This document shows, piece after piece, positions 36,989 through 50,134 of a stretch of DNA of 64,000 nucleotides. Within the stretch, counting starts at the first letter, position 1, and every line of letters starts with the position of its first letter. The notes beneath the pieces are model-generated. The model did not search any database. It had not been told where the DNA came from and worked only from the letters and a program-made list of their open reading frames with translations. Origin of the DNA: Symsagittifera roscoffensis (taxonomy: Eukaryota; Xenacoelomorpha; Acoela; Convolutidae); the NCBI RefSeq assembly GCF_963678635.1, contig NC_087067.1, positions 32,460,401-32,524,400 of the forward strand. The letters are read 5' to 3'. Position numbers and translations under genes: made by a program.

Positions 36989-37175
36989 ATCGCTTCTCGG
37001 CCTTTTGGCTAAGATCATGTGTAGTATCTGTTCTTGTCAGCTTAATATCTGGCATGCTGGGCATAGCCTGGCACCAATATTAAACTGATTTTTACTTCCC
37101 GAGTTAACACCGAAGCTTGCTTCAGTTGACTCACGGATTGTCCCGGTCTTACACTACCATCGGGAGCAGTCCACC
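36989..37175 (+). ncRNA. U2 snRNA, copy 26 (reference form)
   Basis: Identical to copy 24. Its unit shares TATAACATGAGCG (near 36541) with unit 25, which indicates that units 25 and 26 arose by recent duplication. Confidence 0.94.
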
Positions 37176-38428
37176 TGAAAATTCTGAACCTGCATATTAC
37201 CTTAATAGAGTGAAGATGTCAGTATGAAGAGTCTAATTGAGACTGGTGAATTGCGCGAACGGCCATAACTTGCCCAAAAAAATTAAGACTTCCAAATTTT
37301 GCTATTTCTATCGTAAGACCATCGTCAAATCTTGGGGGACTGAGAAAATGAATCAATTTCGTCGAACCAGTTCAAAGTTATGAGTTCTTGAAAGCTCGGT
37401 GATGCCAAAAAGTTAAGCCTAATCGAGCGTGGTGCAAAAAACGAAAATTTCAAAATTTTTGTTATTTTCTGTCTAAATTTTATTTTTTCAATATCGTATC
37501 ACAATTTTGGACTCAGAACAATTCCAACGAGCTCAAAACGACTTCTTTAGCTTCAGTGTTCGTGGAGTAATCATCAGTTGAAATTTTGGGGGGAGCTGAA
37601 ATTCGGCCATTTTGGAAGAAAATCGACCTAAAAGCTAACTTTTAAGTTAGTGCAATTTTTTTCTTGCATTTTTCATAAAATGGGGTGCTCTCTGCTGTCG
37701 CAGAGTGCATTCAAAGAAACTTATCAAATAGATTTGAAAACTTACCTATTTAATAAGTTTGTCACAACAATTAGGCTAAAAGCATCTATCAGTATCCTGG
37801 CTGGTATTCGAACATATGCCACTAACGTTGAGTGAGCGGCTATCATGCCATAGATGGTCATCTAAGACACCCTGTACACGCTCCGTAGGTTTTGACCAGC
37901 CGATTTGGCCATAAAACTCATTGGGCCAAAAAAATTCTGAAAATTGTCAATTTTTCAAATTTTGTTTGAATTGCATAAATTATAACGTGAGCGTGCAAAA
38001 TTTTACATGGTATAAGAGCAGATTTCTACTCTCGCGCGAGGGCGAGTGTTTTAAAAGTAATGTACATAGTTATATGCTAGTCAGGATATAAATGGAAGCG
38101 GAATTACTCAAATGCCTAAGGCAGAACCGCAGATTCTGTCTTTGTCTACATCGTTAAGCCCATGTCGTATGTAACGGCACAAACGCAGATGGTTATAACG
38201 TAGTCTACTGTACTCTTACGATAGATTTACTAGCCAGCAGGGGAGTTTTGTTAGGGCGAAGTGTCATTATGGCTACCTCTTTTCAACTTTCCCCCTTGAC
38301 CTTTCATAAGTTGGTCCGGGAGCAACATAGCTCTCAACCCAGTCGGATAAATATAAATTTTTATGATGCGAGCTGTTTTTTCATTGTTGTGTTCAAGGCA
38401 TGTACCAAAATTAGGAAAAGGTTTAGCT

Positions 38429-38616
38429 ATTGCTTCTCGGCCTTTTGGCTAAGATCATGTGTAGTATCTGTTCTTGTCAGCTTAATATCTGGCATGCTGG
38501 GCATAGCCTGGCACCAATATTAAACTGATTTTTACTTCCCGAGTTAACACCGAAGCTTGCTTCAGTTGACTCACGGATTGTCCCCGGTCTTACACTACCA
38601 TCGGGAGCAGTCCACC
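38429..38616 (+). ncRNA. U2 snRNA, copy 27 (type A)
   Basis: C3T and the extra stem IV C. It begins the regular A/B alternation that runs to copy 34. Confidence 0.93.
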
Positions 38617-39868
38617 TGAAAATTCTGAACCTGCAAATTACCTTAATAGAGTGAAGATGTCAGTATGAAGAGTCTAATTGAGACTGGTGAATTGCGCGAA
38701 CGGCCATAACTTGCCCAAAAAACTTAAGACTTCCAAATTTTGCTATTTCTATCGTAAGACCATCGTCAAATCTTGGGGGACTGAGAAAATGAATCAATTT
38801 CGTCGAACCAGTTCAAAGTTATGAGTTCTTGAAAGCTCGGTGATGCCAAAAGTTAAGCCTAATCGAGCGTGGTGCAAAAAACGAAAATTTCAAAATTTTT
38901 GTTATTTTCTGTCTAAATTTTATTTTTTCAATATCGTATCACAATTTTGGACTCAGAACAATTCCAACGAGCTCAAAACGACTTCTTTAGCTTCAGTGTT
39001 CGTGGAGTAATCATCAGTTGAAATTTTGGGGGGAGCTGAAATTCGGCCATTTTGGAAGAAAATCGACCTAAAAGCTAACTTTTAAATTAGTGCAATTTTT
39101 TTCTTGCATTTTTCATAAAATGGGGTGCTCTCTGCTGTCGCAGAGTGCATTCAAAGAAACTTCTCAAATAGATTTGAAAACTTACCTATTTAATAAGTTT
39201 ATCACAACAATTAGGCTAAAAGCATCTATCAGTATCCTGGCTGGTATTCGACAATATGCCACTAACGTTGAGTGAGCAGCTATCATGCCATCGATGGTCA
39301 TCTAAGACACCCTGTACACGCTCCGTAGGTTTTGACCAGCCGATTTGGCCATAAAACTCATTGGGCCAAAAAAATTCTGAAAATTGTCAATTTTTCAAAT
39401 TTTGTTTGAATTGCATAAATTATAACGTGAGCGTGCAAAATTTTACATGGTATAAGAGCATATTTCTACTCTCGCGCGAGGGCGAGTGTTTTAAAAGTAA
39501 TGTACATAGTTATATGCTAGTCAGGATATAAATGGAAGCGGAATTACTCAAATGCCTAAGGCAGAACCGCAGATTCTGTCTTTGTCTACATCGTTAAGCC
39601 CATGTCGTATGTAACGGCACAAACGCAGATGGTTATAACGTAGTCTACTGTACTCTTACGATAGATTTACTAGCCAGCAGGGGAGTTTTGTTAGGGCGAA
39701 GTGTCATTATGGCTACCTCTTTTCAACTTTCCCCCTTGACCTTTCATAAGTTGGTCCGGGAGCAACATAGCTCTCAACCCAGTCGGATAAATATAAATTT
39801 TTATGATGCGAGCTGTTTTTTCATTGTTGTGTTCAAGGCATGTACCAAAATTAGGAAAAGGTTTAGCT

Positions 39869-40055
39869 ATCGCTTCTCGGCCTTTTGGCTAAGATCATGT
39901 GTAGTATCTGTTCTTGTCAGCTTAATATCTGGCATGCTGGGCATAGCCTGGCACCAATATTAAACTGATTTTTACTTCCCGAGTTAACACCGAAGCTTGC
40001 TTCAGTTGACTCACGGATTGTCCCGGTCTTACACTACCATCGGGAGCAGTCCACC
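39869..40055 (+). ncRNA. U2 snRNA, copy 28 (reference form)
   Basis: Identical to copy 24. Its spacer upstream is of type A (CCAAAAGTT near 38847, CGACAATATG near 39249), which follows from the preceding type A gene. Confidence 0.94.
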
Positions 40056-41308
40056 TGAAAATTCTGAACCTGCAAATTACCTTAATAGAGTGAAGATGTC
40101 AGTATGAAGAGTCTAATTGAGACTGGTGAATTGCGCGAACGGCCATAACTTGCCCAAAAAAATTAAGACTTCCAAATTTTGCTATTTCTATCGTAAGACC
40201 ATCGTCAAATCTTGGGGGACTGAGAAAATGAATCAATTTCGTCGAACCAGTTCAAAGTTATGAGTTCTTGAAAGCTCGGTGATGCCAAAAAGTTAAGCCT
40301 AATCGAGCGTGGTGCAAAAAACGAAAATTTCAAAATTTTTGTTATTTTCTGTCTAAATTTTATTTTTTCAATATCGTATCACAATTTTGGACTCAGAACA
40401 ATTCCAACGAGCTCAAAACGACTTCTTTAGCTTCAGTGTTCGTGGAGTAATCATCAGTTGAAATTTTGGGGGGAGCTGAAATTCGGCCATTTTGGAAGAA
40501 AATCGACCTAAAAGCTAACTTTTAAGTTAGTGCAATTTTTTTCTTGCATTTTTCATAAAATGGGGTGCTCTCTGCTGTCGCAGAGTGCATTCAAAGAAAC
40601 TTATCAAATAGATTTGAAAACTTACCTATTTAATAAGTTTATCACAACAATTAGGCTAAAAGCATCTATCAGTATCCTGGCTGGTATTCGACCATATGCC
40701 ACTAACGTTGAGTGAGCGGCTATCATGCCATAGATGGTCATCTAAGACACCCTGTACACGCTCCGTAGGTTTTGACCAGCCGATTTGGCCATAAAACTCA
40801 TTGGGCCAAAAAAATTCTGAAAATTGTCAATTTTTCAAATTTTGTTTGAATTGCATAAATTATAACGTGAGCGTGCAAAATTTTACATGGTATAAGAGCA
40901 TATTTCTACTCTCGCGCGAGGGCGAGTGTTTTAAAAGTAATGTACATAGTTATATGCTAGTCAGGATATAAATGGAAGCGGAATTACTCAAATGCCTAAG
41001 GCAGAACCGCAGATTCTGTCTTTGTCTACATCGTTAAGCCCATGTCGTATGTAACGGCACAAACGCAGATGGTTATAACGTAGTCTACTGTACTCTTACG
41101 ATAGATTTACTAGCCAGCAGGGGAGTTTTGTTAGGGCGAAGTGTCATTATGGCTACCTCTTTTCAACTTTCCCCCTTGACCTTTCATAAGTTGGTCCGGG
41201 AGCAACATAGCTCTCAACCCAGTCGGATAAATATAAATTTTTATGATGCGAGCTGTTTTTTCATTGTTGTGTTCAAGGCATGTACCAAAATTAGGAAAAG
41301 GTTTAGCT

Positions 41309-41496
41309 ATTGCTTCTCGGCCTTTTGGCTAAGATCATGTGTAGTATCTGTTCTTGTCAGCTTAATATCTGGCATGCTGGGCATAGCCTGGCACCAATAT
41401 TAAACTGATTTTTACTTCCCGAGTTAACACCGAAGCTTGCTTCAGTTGACTCACGGATTGTCCCCGGTCTTACACTACCATCGGGAGCAGTCCACC
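41309..41496 (+). ncRNA. U2 snRNA, copy 29 (type A)
   Basis: C3T and the extra stem IV C; same sequence as copy 27. Confidence 0.93.
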
Positions 41497-42748
41497 TGAA
41501 AATTCTGAACCTGCAAATTACCTTAATAGAGTGAAGATGTCAGTATGAAGAGTCTAATTGAGACTGGTGAATTGCGCGAACGGCCATAACTTGCCCAAAA
41601 AACTTAAGACTTCCAAATTTTGCTATTTCTATCGTAAGACCATCGTCAAATCTTGGGGGACTGAGAAAATGAATCAATTTCGTCGAACCAGTTCAAAGTT
41701 ATGAGTTCTTGAAAGCTCGGTGATGCCAAAAGTTAAGCCTAATCGAGCGTGGTGCAAAAAACGAAAATTTCAAAATTTTTGTTATTTTCTGTCTAAATTT
41801 TATTTTTTCAATATCGTATCACAATTTTGGACTCAGAACAATTCCAACGAGCTCAAAACGACTTCTTTAGCTTCAGTGTTCGTGGAGTAATCATCAGTTG
41901 AAATTTTGGGGGGAGCTGAAATTCGGCCATTTTGGAAGAAAATCGACCTAAAAGCTAACTTTTAAATTAGTGCAATTTTTTTCTTGCATTTTTCATAAAA
42001 TGGGGTGCTCTCTGCTGTCGCAGAGTGCATTCAAAGAAACTTCTCAAATAGATTTGAAAACTTACCTATTTAATAAGTTTATCACAACAATTAGGCTAAA
42101 AGCATCTATCAGTATCCTGGCTGGTATTCGACAATATGCCACTAACGTTGAGTGAGCAGCTATCATGCCATCGATGGTCATCTAAGACACCCTGTACACG
42201 CTCCGTAGGTTTTGACCAGCCGATTTGGCCATAAAACTCATTGGGCCAAAAAAATTCTGAAAATTGTCAATTTTTCAAATTTTGTTTGAATTGCATAAAT
42301 TATAACGTGAGCGTGCAAAATTTTACATGGTATAAGAGCATATTTCTACTCTCGCGCGAGGGCGAGTGTTTTAAAAGTAATGTACATAGTTATATGCTAG
42401 TCAGGATATAAATGGAAGCGGAATTACTCAAATGCCTAAGGCAGAACCGCAGATTCTGTCTTTGTCTACATCGTTAAGCCCATGTCGTATGTAACGGCAC
42501 AAACGCAGATGGTTATAACGTAGTCTACTGTACTCTTACGATAGATTTACTAGCCAGCAGGGGAGTTTTGTTAGGGCGAAGTGTCATTATGGCTACCTCT
42601 TTTCAACTTTCCCCCTTGACCTTTCATAAGTTGGTCCGGGAGCAACATAGCTCTCAACCCAGTCGGATAAATATAAATTTTTATGATGCGAGCTGTTTTT
42701 TCATTGTTGTGTTCAAGGCATGTACCAAAATTAGGAAAAGGTTTAGCT

Positions 42749-42935
42749 ATCGCTTCTCGGCCTTTTGGCTAAGATCATGTGTAGTATCTGTTCTTGTCAG
42801 CTTAATATCTGGCATGCTGGGCATAGCCTGGCACCAATATTAAACTGATTTTTACTTCCCGAGTTAACACCGAAGCTTGCTTCAGTTGACTCACGGATTG
42901 TCCCGGTCTTACACTACCATCGGGAGCAGTCCACC
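42749..42935 (+). ncRNA. U2 snRNA, copy 30 (reference form)
   Basis: Identical to copy 24, in the type A/type B alternation. Confidence 0.94.
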
Positions 42936-44188
42936 TGAAAATTCTGAACCTGCAAATTACCTTAATAGAGTGAAGATGTCAGTATGAAGAGTCTAATTGA
43001 GACTGGTGAATTGCGCGAACGGCCATAACTTGCCCAAAAAAATTAAGACTTCCAAATTTTGCTATTTCTATCGTAAGACCATTGTCAAATCTTGGGGGAC
43101 TGAGAAAATGAATCAATTTCGTCGAACCAGTTCAAAGTTATGAGTTCTTGAAAGCTCGGTGATGCCAAAAAGTTAAGCCTAATCGAGCGTGGTGCAAAAA
43201 ACGAAAATTTCAAAATTTTTGTTATTTTCTGTCTAAATTTTATTTTTTCAATATCGTATCACAATTTTGGACTCAGAACAATTCCAACGAGCTCAAAACG
43301 ACTTCTTTAGCTTCAGTGTTCGTGGAGTAATCATCAGTTGAAATTTTGGGGGGAGCTGAAATTCGGCCATTTTGGAAGAAAATCGACCTAAAAGCTAACT
43401 TTTAAGTTAGTGCAATTTTTTTCTTGCATTTTTCATAAAATGGGGTGCTCTCTGCTGTCGCAGAGTGCATTCAAAGAAACTTATCAAATAGATTTGAAAA
43501 CTTACCTATTTAATAAGTTTATCACAACAATTAGGCTAAAAGCATCTATCAGTATCCTGGCTGGTATTCGACCATATGCCACTAACGTTGAGTGAGCGGC
43601 TATCATGCCATAGATGGTCATCTAAGACACCCTGTACACGCTCCGTAGTTTTTGACCAGCCGATTTGGCCATAAAACTCATTGGGCCAAAAAAATTCTGA
43701 AAATTGTCAATTTTTCAAATTTTGTTTGAATTGCATAAATTATAACGTGAGCGTGCAAAATTTTACATGGTATAAGAGCATATTTCTACTCTCGCGCGAG
43801 GGCGAGTGTTTTAAAAGTAATGTACATAGTTATATGCTAGTCAGGATATAAATGGAAGCGGAATTACTCAAATGCCTAAGGCAGAACCGCAGATTCTGTC
43901 TTTGTCTACATCGTTAAGCCCATGTCGTATGTAACGGCACAAACGCAGATGGTTATAACGTAGTCTACTGTACTCTTACGATAGATTTACTAGCCAGCAG
44001 GGGAGTTGTGTTAGGGCGAAGTGTCATTATGGCTACCTCTTTTCAACTTTCCCCCTTGACCTTTCATAAGTTGGTCCGGGAGCAACATAGCTCTCAACCC
44101 AGTCGGATAAATATAAATTTTTATGATGCGAGCTGTTTTTTCATTGTTGTGTTCAAGGCATGTACCAAAATTAGGAAAAGGTTTAGCT

Positions 44189-44375
44189 ATTGCTTCTCGC
44201 CTTTTGGCTAAGATCATGTGTAGTATCTGTTCTTGTCAGCTTAATATCTGGCATGCTGGGCATAGCCTGGCACCAATATTAAACTGATTTTTACTTCCCG
44301 AGTTAACACCGAAGCTTGCTTCAGTTGACTCACGGATTGTCCCCGGTCTTACACTACCATCGGGAGCAGTCCACC
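44189..44375 (+). ncRNA. U2 snRNA, copy 31 (type A, 1-nt deletion in stem I)
   Basis: C3T and the extra stem IV C as in other type A copies, plus loss of one G at 11/12 (TTCTCGCCTTTTGG). The deletion shortens the GGCC arm of stem I and probably weakens it. The upstream region has GAGTTGTGTTAGG (near 44004) where others have GAGTTTTGTTAGG. Confidence 0.9.
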
Positions 44376-45627
44376 TGAAAATTCTGAACCTGCAAATTAC
44401 CTTAATAGAGTGAAGATGTCAGTATGAAGAGTCTAATTGAGACTGGTGAATTGCGCGAACGGCCATAACTTGCCCAAAAAACTTAAGACTTCCAAATTTT
44501 GCTATTTCTATCGTAAGACCATCGTCAAATCTTGGGGGACTGAGAAAATGAATCAATTTCGTCGAACCAGTTCAAAGTTATGAGTTCTTGAAAGCTCGGT
44601 GATGCCAAAAGTTAAGCCTAATCGAGCGTGGTGCAAAAAACGAAAATTTCAAAATTTTTGTTATTTTCTGTCTAAATTTTATTTTTTCAATATCGTATCA
44701 CAATTTTGGACTCAGAACAATTCCAACGAGCTCAAAACGACTTCTTTAGCTTCAGTGTTCGTGGAGTAATCATCAGTTGAAATTTTGGGGGGAGCTGAAA
44801 TTCGGCCATTTTGGAAGAAAATCGACCTAAAAGCTAACTTTTAAATTAGTGCAATTTTTTTCTTGCATTTTTCATAAAATGGGGTGCTCTCTGCTGTCGC
44901 AGAGTGCATTCAAAGAAACTTATCAAATAGATTTGAAAACTTACCTATTTAATAAGTTTATCACAACAATTAGGCTAAAAGCATCTATCAGTATCCTGGC
45001 TGGTATTCGACCATATGCCACTAACGTTGAGTGAGCAGCTATCATGCCATCGATGGTCATCTAAGACACCCTGTACACGCTCCGTAGGTTTTGACCAGCC
45101 GATTTGGCCATAAAACTCATTGGGCCAAAAAAATTCTGAAAATTGTCAATTTTTCAAATTTTGTTTGAATTGCATAAATTATAACGTGAGCGTGCAAAAT
45201 TTTACATGGTATAAGAGCATATTTCTACTCTCGCGCGAGGGCGAGTGTTTTAAAAGTAATGTACATAGTTATATGCTAGTCAGGATATAAATGGAAGCGG
45301 AATTACTCAAATGCCTAAGGCAGAACCGCAGATTCTGTCTTTGTCTACATCGTTAAGCCCATGTCGTATGTAACGGCACAAACGCAGATGGTTATAACGT
45401 AGTCTACTGTACTCTTACGATAGATTTACTAGCCAGCAGGGGAGTTTTGTTAGGGCGAAGTGTCATTATGGCTACCTCTTTTCAACTTTCCCCCTTGACC
45501 TTTCATAAGTTGGTCCGGGAGCAACATAGCTCTCAACCCAGTCGGATAAATATAAATTTTTATGATGCGAGCTGTTTTTTCATTGTTGTGTTCAAGGCAT
45601 GTACCAAAATTAGGAAAAGGTTTAGCT

Positions 45628-45814
45628 ATCGCTTCTCGGCCTTTTGGCTAAGATCATGTGTAGTATCTGTTCTTGTCAGCTTAATATCTGGCATGCTGGG
45701 CATAGCCTGGCACCAATATTAAACTGATTTTTACTTCCCGAGTTAACACCGAAGCTTGCTTCAGTTGACTCACGGATTGTCCCGGTCTTACACTACCATC
45801 GGGAGCAGTCCACC
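45628..45814 (+). ncRNA. U2 snRNA, copy 32 (reference form)
   Basis: Identical to copy 24. The downstream flank reads CTGCATATTACC, a marker shared with units 25, 26, 36, 37 and 40. Confidence 0.94.
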
Positions 45815-47067
45815 TGAAAATTCTGAACCTGCATATTACCTTAATAGAGTGAAGATGTCAGTATGAAGAGTCTAATTGAGACTGGTGAATTGCGCGAACG
45901 GCCATAACTTGCCCAAAAAAATTAAGACTTCCAAATTTTGCTATTTCTATCGTAAGACCATCGTCAAATCTTGGGGGACTGAGAAAATGAATCAATTTCG
46001 TCGAACCAGTTCAAAGTTATGAGTTCTTGAAAGCTCGGTGATGCCAAAAAGTTAAGCCTAATCGAGCGTGGTGCAAAAAACGAAAATTTCAAAATTTTTG
46101 TTATTTTCTGTCTAAATTTTATTTTTTCAATATCGTATCACAATTTTGGACTCAGAACAATTCCAACGAGCTCAAAACGACTTCTTTAGCTTCAGTGTTC
46201 GTGGAGTAATCATCAGTTGAAATTTTGGGGGGAGCTGAAATTCGGCCATTTTGGAAGAAAATCGACCTAAAAGCTAACTTTTAAGTTAGTGCAATTTTTT
46301 TCTTGCATTTTTCATAAAATGGGGTGCTCTCTGCTGTCGCAGAGTGCATTCAAAGAAACTTATCAAATAGATTTGAAAACTTACCTATTTAATAAGTTTA
46401 TCACAACAATTAGGCTAAAAGCATCTATCAGTATCCTGGCTGGTATTCGACCATATGCCACTAACGTTGAGTGAGCGGCTATCATGCCATAGATGGTCAT
46501 CTAAGACACCCTGTACACGCTCCGTAGGTTTTGACCAGCCGATTTGGCCATAAAACTCATTGGGCCAAAAAAATTCTGAAAATTGTCAATTTTTCAAATT
46601 TTGTTTGAATTGCATAAATTATAACGTGAGCGTGCAAAATTGTACATGGTATAAGAGCAGATTTCTACTCTCGCGCGAGGGCGAGTGTTTTAAAAGTAAT
46701 GTACATAGTTATATGCTAGTCAGGATATAAATGGAAGCGGAATTACTCAAATGCCTAAGGCAGAACCGCAGATTCTGTCTTTGTCTACATCGTTAAGCCC
46801 ATGTCGTATGTAACGGCACAAACGCAGATGGTTATAACGTAGTCTACTGTACTCTTACGATAGATTTACTAGCCAGCAGGGGAGTTTTGTTAGGGCGAAG
46901 TGTCATTATGGCTACCTCTTTTCAACTTTCCCCCTTGACCTTTCATAAGTTGGTCCGGGAGCAACATAGCTCTCAACCCAGTCGGATAAATATAAATTTT
47001 TATGATGCGAGCTGTTTTTTCATTGTTGTGTTCAAGGCATGTACCAAAATTAGGAAAAGGTTTAGCT

Positions 47068-47255
47068 ATTGCTTCTCGGCCTTTTGGCTAAGATCATGTG
47101 TAGTATCTGTTCTTGTCAGCTTAATATCTGGCATGCTGGGCATAGCCTGGCACCAATATTAAACTGATTTTTACTTCCCGAGTTAACACCGAAGCTTGCT
47201 TCAGTTGACTCACGGATTGTCCCCGGTCTTACACTACCATCGGGAGCAGTCCACC
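47068..47255 (+). ncRNA. U2 snRNA, copy 33 (type A)
   Basis: C3T and the extra stem IV C. Its unit shares AAAATTGTACATGG (near 46637) with unit 38, marking a duplicated block. Confidence 0.93.
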
Positions 47256-48507
47256 TGAAAATTCTGAACCTGCAAATTACCTTAATAGAGTGAAGATGTC
47301 AGTATGAAGAGTCTAATTGAGACTGGTGAATTGCGCGAACGGCCATAACTTGCCCAAAAAACTTAAGACTTCCAAATTTTGCTATTTCTATCGTAAGACC
47401 ATCGTCAAATCTTGGGGGACTGAGAAAATGAATCAATTTCGTCGAACCAGTTCAAAGTTATGAGTTCTTGAAAGCTCGGTGATGCCAAAAGTTAAGCCTA
47501 ATCGAGCGTGGTGCAAAAAACGAAAATTTCAAAATTTTTGTTATTTTCTGTCTAAATTTTATTTTTTCAATATCGTATCACAATTTTGGACTCAGAACAA
47601 TTCCAACAAGCTCAAAACGACTTCTTTAGCTTCAGTGTTCGTGGAGTAATCATCAGTTGAAATTTTGGGGGGAGCTGAAATTCGGCCATTTTGGAAGAAA
47701 ATCGACCTAAAAGCTAACTTTTAAATTAGTGCAATTTTTTTCTTGCATTTTTCATAAAATGGGGTGCTCTCTGCTGTCGCAGAGTGCATTCAAAGAAACT
47801 TCTCAAATAGATTTGAAAACTTACCTATTTAATAAGTTTATCACAACAATTAGGCTAAAAGCATCTATCAGTATCCTGGCTGGTATTCGACAATATGCCA
47901 CTAACGTTGAGTGAGCAGCTATCATGCCATCGATGGTCATCTAAGACACCCTGTACACGCTCCGTAGGTTTTGACCAGCCGATTTGGCCATAAAACTCAT
48001 TGGGCCAAAAAAATTCTGAAAATTGTCAATTTTTCAAATTTTGTTTGAATTGCATAAATTATAACGTGAGCGTGCAAAATTTTACATGGTATAAGAGCAT
48101 ATTTCTACTCTCGCGCGAGGGCGAGTGTTTTAAAAGTAATGTACATAGTTATATGCTAGTCAGGATATAAATGGAAGCGGAATTACTCAAATGCCTAAGG
48201 CAGAACCGCAGATTCTGTCTTTGTCTACATCGTTAAGCCCATGTCGTATGTAACGGCACAAACGCAGATGGTTATAACGTAGTCTACTGTACTCTTACGA
48301 TAGATTTACTAGCCAGCAGGGGAGTTTTGTTAGGGCGAAGTGTCATTATGGCTACCTCTTTTCAACTTTCCCCCTTGACCTTTCATAAGTTGGTCCGGGA
48401 GCAACATAGCTCTCAACCCAGTCGGATAAATATAAATTTTTATGATGCGAGCTGTTTTTTCATTGTTGTGTTCAAGGCATGTACCAAAATTAGGAAAAGG
48501 TTTAGCT

Positions 48508-48694
48508 ATCGCTTCTCGGCCTTTTGGCTAAGATCATGTGTAGTATCTGTTCTTGTCAGCTTAATATCTGGCATGCTGGGCATAGCCTGGCACCAATATT
48601 AAACTGATTTTTACTTCCCGAGTTAACACCGAAGCTTGCTTCAGTTGACTCACGGATTGTCCCGGTCTTTCACTACCATCGGGAGCAGTCCACC
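48508..48694 (+). ncRNA. U2 snRNA, copy 34
   Basis: A163T in the loop of stem IV (GGTCTTTCACTACC), shared with copies 35 and 39. This position is a conserved G in the canonical UUGCAG loop, so the loop moves further from or between variants here. Confidence 0.93.
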
Positions 48695-49947
48695 TGAAAA
48701 TTCTGAACCTGCAAATTACCTTAATAGAGTGAAGATGTCAGTATGAAGAGTCTAATTGAGACTGGTGAATTGCGCGAACGGCCATAACTTGCCCAAAAAA
48801 ATTAAGACTTCCAAATTTTGCTATTTCTATCGTAAGACCATCGTCAAATCTTGGGGGACTGAGAAAATGAATCAATTTCGTCGAACCAGTTCAAAGTTAT
48901 GAGTTCTTGAAAGCTCGGTGATGCCAAAAAGTTAAGCCTAATCGAGCGTGGTGCAAAAAACGAAAATTTCAAAATTTTTGTTATTTTCTGTCTAAATTTT
49001 ATTTTTTCAATATCGTATCACAATTTTGGACTCAGAACAATTCCAACGAGCTCAAAACGACTTCTTTAGCTTCAGTGTTCGTGGAGTAATCATCAGTTGA
49101 AATTTTGGGGGGAGCTGAAATTCGGCCATTTTGGAAGAAAATCGACCTAAAAGCTAACTTTTAAGTTAGTGCAATTTTTTTCTTGCATTTTTCATAAAAT
49201 GGGGTGCTCTCTGCTGTCGCAGAGTGCATTCAAAGAAACTTCTCAAATAGATTTGAAAACTTACCTATTTAATAAGTTTATCACAACAATTAGGCTAAAA
49301 GCATCTATCAGTATCCTGGCTGGTATTCGACAATATGCCACTAACGTTGAGTGAGCAGCTATCATGCCATCGATGGTCATCTAAGACACCCTGTACACGC
49401 TCCGTAGGTTTTGACCAGCCGATTTGGCCATAAAACTCATTGGGCCAAAAAAATTCTGAAAATTGTCAATTTTTCAAATTTTGTTTGAATTGCATAAATT
49501 ATAACGTGAGCGTGCAAAATTTTACATGGTATAAGAGCATATTTCTACTCTCGCGCGAGGGCGAGTGTTTTAAAAGTAATGTACATAGTTATATGCTAGT
49601 CAGGATATAAATGGAAGCGGAATTACTCAAATGCCTAAGGCAGAACCGCAGATTCTGTCTTTGTCTACATCGTTAAGCCCATGTCGTATGTAACGGCACA
49701 AACGCAGATGGTTATAACGTAGTCTACTGTACTCTTACGATAGATTTACTAGCCAGCAGGGGAGTTTTGTTAGGGCGAAGTGTCATTATGGCTACCTCTT
49801 TTCAACTTTCCCCCTTGACCTTTCATAAGTTGGTCCGGGAGCAACATAGCTCTCAACCCAGTCGGATAAATATAAATTTTTATGATGCGAGCTGTTTTTT
49901 CATTGTTGTGTTCAAGGCATGTACCAAAATTAGGAAAAGGTTTAGCT

Positions 49948-50134
49948 ATCGCTTCTCGGCCTTTTGGCTAAGATCATGTGTAGTATCTGTTCTTGTCAGC
50001 TTAATATCTGGCATGCTGGGCATAGCCTGGCACCAATATTAAACTGATTTTTACTTCCCGAGTTAACACCGAAGCTTGCTTCAGTTGACTCACGGATTGT
50101 CCCGGTCTTTCACTACCATCGGGAGCAGTCCACC
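49948..50134 (+). ncRNA. U2 snRNA, copy 35
   Basis: A163T, identical to copies 34 and 39. Its upstream spacer is mosaic: TTAAGTTAG (type B, near 49160) followed by CTTCTCAAATAG and CGACAATATG (type A). Confidence 0.93.
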
